NCBI GenBank assembly: GCA_947646735.1
Contig: CANTFK010000781.1
Span: 62,001 to 126,000 of the forward strand
Direction: 5' to 3'
From: Peronospora farinosa
Taxonomy: Eukaryota; Oomycota; Peronosporomycetes; Peronosporales; Peronosporaceae
Length of the DNA stretch: 64,000 nucleotides
This document shows positions 56,406 through 64,000 of the stretch, piece after piece. The notes beneath the pieces were generated by a model. That model was not told the origin of the DNA. It did no database searches and saw nothing but the letters and a program-made list of their open reading frames with translations. Both the position numbers and the translations under genes were made by a program. How positions within the stretch are numbered: the stretch's first letter is position 1; each line of letters starts with the position of its first letter.

Positions 56406-56693
56406 CTAATTTGCCAGCTTCTCGAGTTTCTCCGGGAACATCCCTGCATGCTTGGCTGGGTTGTACCATTGACGGAGCACATTGTAGAACTCCTCCATCT
56501 GGCACTTCCCAATCTCTTGAATCTCTCCACAACCCCGGCACACAAACAGGCAGCGATCTGATGGGTGACCCTTCCTTCCACAGCGGTCGCAGGTCAATCT
56601 TTTCCAGCAATTCAGATCTCCGTGTTTTTTGGACCCGCAATATGCACATCTCGTGTTAGGGGTCGCTGATGATGGGCCGGGTCGCTGGTCCAC
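56406..56693 (-). pseudogene. Element 2 nucleocapsid zinc knuckles
   Basis: Tandem knuckles CAYCGSKKHGDLNC and CDRCGRKGHPSDRC, CCHC-like and typical of Gag nucleocapsid. Confidence 0.8.
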
Positions 56694-56742
56694 TGCCTGG
56701 CGCTGTTGGTCGGCCTCATGGTCGGTAGATTCTTTGAGAACC

Positions 56743-57900
56743 TCACATTGGGTCCCTCCCTGCTTCTTTCTCCATAAGGTAGACTCGTCTTAGATCTCCT
56801 TCGTTCTCCGAAGAGTCTGGGCTGGAATCTTCAGAGCTCGAGTCTTCCAGAGGCGTCCGTACTGCATGTATGGAGCGGCGATTCATATCTCTCGGCCTCT
56901 CGGGTAGTGCCGGTGCCTTCTGACGAAACTTGTTTGATCCAAACAGCATCTTGCCTCATCGTGCCTTCGTCCGCTGATATGCTGTCAATACTTCCTCTAA
57001 TTCTTCCACGTCCACCAGACGCAGCATAGTCAACTTGTCTGCTAGCTCTGGGTCGTCCACCGTCAAAATGTAGTGATCGATGTGATCCTTCTGAACCTTG
57101 GGTGACCCATCCTTAATCTTCATCTTCGCCCTGAGTCCAAGCACATTCAGGCGGTACAGATAATCCAGCGGGGTCTCTTCCGACCTTTTCTTCGCATGGT
57201 AGTACTGACGGGCGACAGGTACCCCCGTGCCACAGAACCGAATCATGAATTCTTGCATTAGGTCCTTCCAGTTTCCTCGGACTGAGCGAGCCAATTTACG
57301 GTACCAGTTCAGTGCCGGTCCAGTCAGCAACCCTCCAAAAACGAGACATCGTTCGTAATCTGTTGCTTGGTCTCTTATAAATGCTGTCTTGACCGTCGAT
57401 ACCCAGCTGCGCGCTCTGTCTTCGTCTTGGTCTCTTCCATGAAACTCTTTAAGATCCGAGGTCGCTGAGAGCTTGATGCGAGAGACCATATTTGGCATCT
57501 GTCCCAGCGCTGCGTTCGCCATCATTGACTGAGGTCCCCTCAAATCTATGTTGTCAGGGTCGAACTTACAGGAACCGACGGATTCCATATCGACGTCGGT
57601 CATCGTGTGGCCTCTTGGCATTTGTATGCCTGGATGCTGGTCATGGTGAGCGGTCGTCCTTTGCGCCTCTGGTCTTCCTCCTGCTACATTCCCGTTAGGG
57701 TGTGCCCGCGGTACTTGGCGTTCATTCAAAAATCTTGCCATCGCCGCGTCGAAGAGGGTCTGCAGATCACCTACCGGGTAGGTAGGTCCCTCCCCTCCAG
57801 CATCTTCGTCACAGGGCAGAGCAAATTCCAACTTTTTCCCTTGCTGATTTTCCATTGGCTGAAAACCGGAATGATTTTCATTCTTGCCACGCGTCGCCAT
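56743..57900 (-). CDS. Element 2 capsid ORF and spacer
   Basis: 57900-56956 is an open 314-aa Gag. After a polar leader comes LKEFHGRDQDEDRARSWVS, GLLTGPALNWYRKL, WKDLMQEFMIRFCG and the REEETPLDYLYRL-type helix, the classic retrotransposon gag layout. 56949-56743 is a short Ser/Glu-rich spacer frame. This is the best-preserved ORF of the element. Confidence 0.78.
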
Positions 57901-58014
57901 TCCGAGACCCCGTGGTTCCTGCTCCGCGCTGCGCGCTCGGGCCTGGAGCAGCGCCGCTCCAGTAGGGCCTAGGGGAATCCTAGTGACCGACCCAGTTGAG
58001 GACGATCCTGGGGA

Positions 58015-58554
58015 CTACGGTGCTGCTTCCCTCTGGCCGCTTGGCATCCGGTGTTGAGATGAGTCTTGATTAGCCCCTGGGTGGCCGGCGGCTCCGTACA
58101 TGTGGGTACCCACCGTGATGTCTTGAAACGTCATCTGGCTGTCGTTGGACCGCATGTGTGTAGGTGTCACCAGAGGTGGGTGTTCCGTTGCTGGTGTGGT
58201 ACCCATCAGGATCGACAGACGCTTGTGCATATGCTTTAACGTTGTTGTGATTCTGTCGAATTCCAGGGATAGCAGGTCGTCCGGGTCGAACCGCCCTGCG
58301 ACCATGTTCGCTTCACGAAGCATGGTGACCAGCGCTGTGATCGCGTCCGTAACGGAGTGCAGCCGTGGCAGGGTCGACACCGGCCCAGTGAGTTGACCCA
58401 GCTGCCGGATCTCCAGGATCTTCGCGACGGGGTCGCTCTCCAGGAACGCGTTCAGCTTGCGTTGGTGGTAGGCCCTCGTGACATCAGCGTCTGTCCATGG
58501 CGCCAGTCCTGACTTCTCGGGGCCTATCGACTTAGTGTTTCCGGGTGCCTTCAT
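58015..58554 (-). CDS. Element 2 gag-leader ORF B
   Basis: 179 aa starting at an ATG that overlaps the stop of ORF A (ATGA). Helical, with VTDAITALVTMLREAN and TTTLKHMHKRLSIL. No known domain. Confidence 0.5.
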   Translation of the reverse strand: MKAPGNTKSIGPEKSGLAPWTDADVTRAYHQRKLNAFLESDPVAKILEIRQLGQLTGPVSTLPRLHSVTDAITALVTMLREANMVAGRFDPDDLLSLEFDRITTTLKHMHKRLSILMGTTPATEHPPLVTPTHMRSNDSQMTFQDITVGTHMYGAAGHPGANQDSSQHRMPSGQREAAP

Positions 58555-58925
58555 CCGGAACTTCGTCGGCTTGGATTGCGCGATCTTTGTTGTTGTTTTT
58601 TTGGGGACCTTAGCCTCTCGGTTTTCACCGTCGGCTGATGGTCCTCTGGATCATGATAGGCGTCATGACCCAAGGTATCCTCAACGAGGACATAGGGAGG
58701 GTATTTAGGTTTTTCTACAATGAATTCAACCTCGACCATGTTGACCGGGCCCCTCCCAAGGTCCGGTCGGTCCTTCGATCCAACGTTTTTTTCTTCTTGA
58801 GTCACTGGCGATCGGTCTTCCAGTGACTCTTCGGTCTTGTGCTCCTTCTTGACATGAACATCGTTATCGTCTTGGGACTCGCGGTGAAATCCCGCGTCTT
58901 CCGAAGATCCGGGCACGCGCACCAT
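58551..58925 (-). CDS. Element 2 gag-leader ORF A
   Basis: 124 aa. The ATG is the first base after the 5' LTR and overlaps the primer site. Highly charged (KKEHKTEESLED) with a Lys/Arg/Gln tail. No known domain. Confidence 0.45.
   Translation of the reverse strand: MVRVPGSSEDAGFHRESQDDNDVHVKKEHKTEESLEDRSPVTQEEKNVGSKDRPDLGRGPVNMVEVEFIVEKPKYPPYVLVEDTLGHDAYHDPEDHQPTVKTERLRSPKKQQQRSRNPSRRSSG
58907..58924 (-). other. Element 2 primer-binding site
   Basis: The minus strand TGGTGCGCGTGCCCGGAT starts 1 nt after the LTR and would pair with a tRNA ending ...GCGCACCA. It differs from the site of elements 1, 3 and 4. Confidence 0.5.
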
Positions 58926-60012
58926 TGTGGTGGAGTGGGTTCTCAAAATTTTATGATGAGACCCCAAACCACTCACTGTGCTGTACTGCCGACTGTCGGA
59001 AGAGGTGCCCCGATGCAGCGTATGAACCTTCTCTCACCTTGTGTACCCGTCGGCTGGCGGGTTGCACTCTTCGGAGGACTTGGTGAAGATGTAGATGTCT
59101 GCCTTGAGGGAGGTAGACCTGGGGGGCCTCGAGTGGATATGCTTCACTCGGTGGGCCGGTAGGTGTCCACTCGATCGACCTTGTCGAGAGTGAACTTAGA
59201 GCCAAATTCTTCAGGGGCGCTTGTCGTCCCTGGCCTTTTCCTTCTGTTTCAGGGGTATTAACCACCCGACCTTTACGGTGCTCCCGGACCTTGAGGTGAG
59301 GGAGACCGCTTCCGATAGCGGGTCTTGGGGGGTGTTGCTACTCGAACGAGCTCACAGGCCAAATATATCCTGGAGCTCTATTCGCCCTTGAACTTCACTA
59401 CGCAACTGTCTTCGACGGGGGGACAAAATATATCCCTTCCCGGAACAGTGAGTAACTTAGAACAAGTCCTTCTTAGGTGACGGAGTCGTGCCACGTAGAT
59501 CGCAAATTGAGTAGTATTTAATATAGTCCTATCCTTTTAACTCCTTTACTCTATCCTTGCCTGAAGCTCTGATTCCTTGCGTCGACTAGTCTGATCCTTG
59601 TATTAACTGGTCCGGAGTGGCCGAACCCCGAGGGGACGAGGTCGACTGATGAGGGACCCAGGTCTACCAATGAGGGACCAGGTCGACCAACGAGGGGCCG
59701 AGGTCGACCGATGAGGGACCGGGTCGACTGATGAGGGACCCAGGTCTACCAATGAGGGACCGGGTCGACCAACGAGAGACCGGGTCGATCAATGATGGAC
59801 CGGGTCGACCAACGAGGGACCGGGTCGACCAACGAGGGACCGGGTCGACCGATGAGGGGCCCAGGTCGACCTATGAGGGACCAGGTCGACCAACGAGGGG
59901 CCGAAATCGACCGATGAGGGACCGGGTCGACTGATGAGGGACCCAGGTCGACCTATGAGGGACCCGGGTCTACCAACGAGGGGCCAGGTCGATCTATGAG
60001 CGGCCATGATCA
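58926..60012 (-). repeat. Element 2 5' LTR
   Basis: Match to 48296-49549. Carries about 18 minisatellite units at 59640-60000. Confidence 0.85.
59640..60000. repeat. About 21-bp minisatellite in element 2 5' LTR
   Basis: About 18 units of the same repeat as 49009-49540, without the duplicated 226-bp block. Confidence 0.9.
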
Positions 60013-60875
60013 ACTCCCTTTGGTACCGGTCCGTGGTCAAAGCATTGCGTGATGACATTGCAGAGACGTATACATGTGATGTAATCTACTCACCGATCGT
60101 CCGCTACTGTAACGATCCCTCGGACGAAGCATTGCGCTCGATCTCAGTTTCCACTCGAGCCCACATTGCGCGGTACTCCTTCGAAGGCAAGATACTCAGG
60201 TATCAAATTGATCAGTTTGACACTCCTCGTATCGTCGTCACACTCTACAGCGATCTTTGTGCTCGTGTTCTCTACGATCACCACGATAGCATCACAAAAC
60301 GGCCATATGGGTCGCGAGAAGACTTACCTCGCGCTGTCTCGGAGCTTCTATAGGCCCCACATGTATAAGTGGGTCCGCAAGTGGGTTCGGTCCTGTAAGA
60401 TGTGCCAGTGTGTGAAGGCGGCCCCGTCGGCACAGGCCCCTATTTGCCCTCTACCACAGCCACGAGTCTTTGAATTTACGTGAGAATGGATTTCATCTTT
60501 GGATACCAGCCAATGCGCAGGGGCGTACAGGCATACTAGTCATCGTGGACAGGTTTAGTAAGATGGCGCATATCTTACCTGTCGCCGCTTCCATCACAGC
60601 CAAATATATCGCGAGTTTCTACGTAAGCATGATCTTTTAAACATCATGACATGCCCATCAATAATTCTTTCGATCTAGATCCTCGATTTACGGCCACATT
60701 TTGGTCTCGCTTGTTCAATATTCTCGGCACTCGTCTGACGATGTCTACCATCGCGCACTTTGAAACAGATGGACGTACCGAACGAGTCAATCGCGTGTTG
60801 GGGGACGTTCTGCGCAGTTACGCCACATCTTTTCCGTCATTAACGAATTACTCCCCACGACTGAGTTCGCGATAA
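60013..60875 (+). pseudogene. Element 3 integrase, zinc finger and core
   Basis: After an RNase H/linker tail, GREKTYLALSRSFYRPHMYKW with CKMCQCVK forms the integrase zinc finger. VIVDRFSKMAHILPV, DPRFTATFWSRLFNILGTRL and ETDGRTERVNRVLGDVLRSY follow. The second catalytic Asp region is altered, and stops break the frame at about 60480 and 60640. Confidence 0.75.
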
Positions 60876-62055
60876 ATAATGCTGTTCATGCTTCGACTGG
60901 ATTAATTCCCGTTTTCGTGAAAAACGCCTGCCATCCGCGCGTACCGGCTATTCTTGGCTTGGTCGATTCTTCTACTGTTGTTGGAAAGGGAAATTGGATG
61001 TCTCGGTGTCACTGACATCCTCGAGAAAGACATTACCTGACTCACTACATACGGTACAAACGCGTTCCAAGCCACAGAACCTTTCTCTTCCGGCTAGCGC
61101 AGCTCAGTCTCCATCTGGATTCCGTCTGTCGGACTCTACTTTGATCGACAATTGTGTGATACATCGTCAATATGTCGCGCGATTTGTGCCCGACGCCATT
61201 TCCGCAGCGGTCGATAGGTTGATAGCGTCCGCAAACCAGCGTGGACGCAAGAACCTTGGGATTTTCAGGTTGGTGAATTGGTTCTACTTTCGACGACAAG
61301 CGTACCCAACGCATTAATTACGAATCTCGGCACGCCGAAACTAGCACCACGATATATTGGTCCATTCAATGTAGTTAAGGTGAGTGAGGATTCCTACTAA
61401 TTGGACATTCCTTCGTCGATGCGTCTACACCCTACTTTCTACGTCGGTCGTCTCAAGCGTTACTGGCCGGCGGTCCTCCCGTCGACGACTGGTCCGACGC
61501 AGGTGCATAAAGCGGTCCCCAGCAACGCTGAGTTCTTGGCGGATTGGACTGGCGCAGCCCGCGCAACTCCACGTTGCCCCGTTGAAGAGCATCATTTGAC
61601 TGCTTCAATCGCTCGAGTCGCTTAACGACCTAGCAATCGCAAAAGAAGCCTCCTCTTCGAAATTTTTCGCAGCCTCAGCCAGCTAACGTGCTTAACTTGC
61701 ATCATGTCTACGAACTTCACCCGACGATAAACCTCCTGGAGCTGCACCACGACCGAAGGGGTCGGCACCGGTCGTTCAGACTCTGGCCCCTCACGCTGCG
61801 TTTCAGCGCGACGGTCCTTCACCGCTGGTTAACAGCGCTGTAAATCGACGTTGGTTTGTGAATAGAATCTTGAAACATCGTGACCCGCCTCAGACTGTTC
61901 ATGGCGCCGCCCGCGCTCAGACAAACTTTGCTTCGGAAACGCGATATTATCGCGTTCGCTGGATCGGTTGTCCCCCGAATAGCAATTCTTGGAAACCCAA
62001 CGCAATACTTTTCGCGGATGTTTCGGATATCGTGAGCGACTTCGATCGGGAGTGA
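60876..62055 (+). pseudogene. Element 3 integrase C-terminus and chromodomain
   Basis: ISAAVDRLIASANQRGRKNL, LAPRYIGPFNVV and RLHPTFYVGRLKRYWPA form the integrase tail. 61858-62055 ends in a chromodomain (YYRVRWIGCPPNSNSWKP). Several frameshifts. Confidence 0.7.
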
Positions 62056-62825
62056 GCAAAATTGCGAGTGTCGAGCAGGTCACGACGCTGTAATCCCTGC
62101 CGTTCGAAAGAGAGTTCTTAAGGTCAGTACATAGCTTTGACGCACGTTCATGTTCATTCGAGTCCACCCATACGCTCATTGGTGTTCATCACGCACTCGC
62201 TCATACCTCCCAACCCACGTGCGCTCCTCCTCGGAAAACGGACAATCACCAAGAATGATCTACCATCGAAAGCGGTTTGGACGCGCTACACCGTGAAGCT
62301 CGAAATGATGACAACGTTCTCGCTAGTTCAAAAAGCAAGAAGGACGGTACGCGGCTCACAACAGCTCACATACCATCCGCGTGTCTCCGCGATCCCATAA
62401 CGACGACGTTACTCTTCGCGTGACGGTACAAGTTCGGCATAAAGACGTCTTGGTGTTACACCGGCGGACGAATGCAGTCTAAGACTCGTCTAGTGAATAT
62501 TGTCTTACGGCACGCGTATTTAAGGTCGGTATTCCCCGAAAACGTCTCCATCGTCGCCACATCTCGCGCATCTCTTCATCGCCACGCGAGCATTCAATTC
62601 CGCTGCAGTCATACTTCTCCCAGATGCGAAGATGTTAGCGGATTTTGGGGACCGCCACGTTGGACGGTGCCAGGAGTTGCTCGCCGTCGTTTCTCGTTTG
62701 CCTTGTTGGAGTGTTTCCGGTAGTGTTGTTCGTGCCCATGTTTGTCTGTGATCGCCCGATTAAGGGTGGTTTGATTGTGTCGGATTTTTCTTTGTGTTTT
62801 GTCACACCCAAGAGTGTATGCTACT
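62056..62825. other. Element 3 3' region without ORF
   Basis: No domain is seen on either strand. Probably untranslated or decayed sequence before the 3' LTR. Confidence 0.4.
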
Positions 62826-62978
62826 TTGTGGGGGTACCGGGGTCTACCCTTACAACACTATCCATAGTTAAAGCCATATTACATAAGTAGTTATATCTTA
62901 CACCCGAGATAGCGGGCGTAGCCATTCGTATCTCTATTTGCAGGTAAGTGAGTTTCAGTCTCATTATCAGCGAATAGG
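62826..62978 (+). repeat. Element 3 3' LTR fragment
   Basis: Matches 45170-45316 and ends at the insertion point of element 4. Confidence 0.75.
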
Positions 62979-63579
62979 TGTAACGGGCTCAACGTTACAC
63001 GTACCCGTTAAGTATGCGATACTTAACGGGCAGGTATTAAAAGGTACGTAAGTACTTAAGACCTGTCGCTCGGGTGAGACACACCATGTGTCACACCCTT
63101 GCGTATGTGATATACACTAGGTGTATTCACATTGATGGGGATGACGCCCAGCTGGGACTAGGCGTCATCAAATGACGTCAGTCAGTTACGTCATTGAGCG
63201 AGCTTAAATATATTTAAGCTCGCACGTTGGGATGAGCATCTATAGAGATGGCACCCATCATTACATATTAACCAATCAGTAGTTAGATTTATATTTAGTT
63301 AAATTCTATTAAATATAAATCAGTCTTGAATTTACTTAAACAAACGCACCACGCACGAGAAGTTGAAAAAGCTTCTGCGTAACGTCGGTGCCATCTTGTT
63401 AAGAAGTTCGTTGCACTCTCGCTTAAGCGAGAGGCAACTGGTGGTACGACTGCTTAAGCAGTCGACCAACCTCCCAACCACCCTCGCACGCGAAGGGAAG
63501 ACGGTCTAACCGCTTCCTTGCTTGTGCTGAAGGTGTGTGCTCGTAGTACGAGGCAACTTCGTAGAAGTGCCCTTCTACA
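62979..63579 (+). repeat. Element 4 5' LTR, rich in perfect hairpins
   Basis: Contains an 11-bp stem with 5-nt loop (63004-63030), a 9-bp stem (63140-63148 with 63161-63169) and a perfect 26-bp palindrome (63198-63223), plus weaker inverted pairs. Confidence 0.75.
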
Positions 63580-63638
63580 CTTGGTAGCACTAGTAGTCTT
63601 TCCCACGACCCATCTCTCTGAGCGTGCGTGTGGTTGAC

Positions 63639-64000
63639 ATGGTCCTTAATATGGACTGGAGTGACTTCCCTCACCTCTCCCAACATCATAGGGAGTTGGC
63701 AGAGCATATGGCGCAGGGACTTGGTGAACAAGCCCTGGTCAACCTCTTGCATTGTCCTCCTGAGCAACATGTTGCTCAGTTGGAGCAATTTGAGTCGTTT
63801 GTGCTCGGACAGCGTAGAAACGCGTCCGAGGCAAACAGCCAAGCTACGGCTGAGTCCATCACTAAGACTCAGGATGAGCTTAGGATTGAGCAGTCACGTA
63901 ATGAGGCGCTCAACAGAAGTGTTGAGACGCTCTCTGCCCGGCCTGATCAACCGAGGCCCATTCGGATGGACCCTCCGAGGTTCGATGGAACTAGCCCTCA
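63639..64000 (+). CDS. Element 4 gag, N-terminal part
   Basis: Open from ATG 63639 (or 63651) to the window end, at least 120 codons. The N-terminal region is helical and Gln/Glu-rich (EQHVAQLEQFESFVLGQRR, ELRIEQSRNEALNRSVETL), then RPIRMDPPRFDGTSP, the usual entry to a Ty3 capsid domain. The opposite-strand frame at 63423-63842 is its shadow. Confidence 0.75.
   Translation, partial: MVLNMDWSDFPHLSQHHRELAEHMAQGLGEQALVNLLHCPPEQHVAQLEQFESFVLGQRRNASEANSQATAESITKTQDELRIEQSRNEALNRSVETLSARPDQPRPIRMDPPRFDGTSP

Larger units (their letters stand above)
48296..60012 (-). mobile_element. Element 2: large Ty3/Gypsy element with two RNase H domains
   Basis: About 11.7 kb, read on the minus strand. LTRs 58926-60012 (5') and 48296-49549 (3') run TG...CA in + reading. 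From right to left: gag leader ORFs, capsid, zinc knuckles, protease, RT, RNase H, a second RNase H, integrase, then a 2.5-kb tract with + strand antisense ORFs before the 3' LTR. Many frameshifts make it defective. No target duplication is found: GAAGT precedes the left LTR, and the right flank repeats 18 bp of internal sequence. Confidence 0.85.
45170..62978 (+). mobile_element. Element 3: old Ty3/Gypsy chromovirus split by element 2
   Basis: Read on the + strand: 5' LTR (45170-46754), decayed primer site, gag, protease up to 48295, then element 2, then RNase H/integrase, chromodomain and a 3' LTR fragment (62826-62978) cut by element 4. Reverse transcriptase codons are missing on both sides of element 2, so a deletion accompanied or followed that insertion. 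All ORFs are broken. Confidence 0.8.
62979..64000 (+). mobile_element. Element 4: Ty3/Gypsy 5' end, runs off the window
   Basis: A 601-bp LTR (62979-63579, TGTAACGGG...TTCTACA), a primer-binding site at 63582-63598 (TGGTAGCACTAGTAGTC), and an open gag frame to the window edge. It is inserted into the 3' LTR of element 3. Confidence 0.82.

Noticed and set aside
63423..63842. 139-aa minus-strand ORF
   Set aside because: Antisense shadow of the element 4 gag and leader, without domain.
1..64000. CRISPR arrays, rRNA, tRNA genes and bacterial operons
   Set aside because: None seen; the sequence is eukaryotic, and the repeats found are LTR minisatellites or hairpins without the direct-repeat/spacer pattern.

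Overview
This window comes from a plant-pathogenic oomycete of the Phytophthora/downy-mildew group. Three things support this: short introns (about 60-100 bp, GTRNGT donors, one perfect TACTAAC branch site) in closely packed eukaryotic housekeeping genes; two paralogous secreted EER/WY-type effector candidates; and a nest of Ty3/Gypsy elements. The species cannot be named from the sequence alone.

Positions 1-30 kb are mostly single-copy genes, many of which I could splice in frame by hand. They include a WDR77/MEP50-like methylosome subunit, splicing factor SF3B5 (its start codon forms exon 1 alone), the HisA/HIS6 histidine enzyme, COP9 signalosome subunit 8, a MYND protein ending in a CaaX box, a divergent CDP-diglyceride-synthase-like membrane protein, a tyrosine-aminotransferase-like enzyme, a mitochondrial-type sulfurtransferase, a WD40/coiled-coil/RING protein, a glutathione peroxidase with signal peptide and HDEL tail, and a fused aminotransferase-dihydrodipicolinate reductase. 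A truncated inverted copy of the peroxidase gene lies 4 kb from the intact one, with the RING gene between the two arms.

Positions 30-36.6 kb hold two effector paralogues with an identical N-terminal leader. The second has lost its C-terminus. A third copy of their 3' flank ends exactly where transposon sequence begins, so a third paralogue may lie beyond the right edge of the window.

Positions 36.6-64 kb are a retrotransposon nest. An old + strand element (0) contains a complete minus-strand chromovirus (1, 36906-44631, with a 5-bp target-site duplication). Element 0 is then interrupted by a + strand chromovirus (3) that starts at 45170. Element 3 is split by a large minus-strand element (2, 48296-60012) with two RNase H domains and minisatellite-bearing LTRs. 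Element 3's right LTR is cut by a + strand element (4) that runs off the window. Elements 0, 1, 3 and 4 share TGTAAC...TACA-type LTR ends, and 1, 3 and 4 share a primer-binding site. Elements 1 and 2, from different lineages, each carry long antisense ORFs between integrase and the 3' LTR. That is the most interesting signal here.
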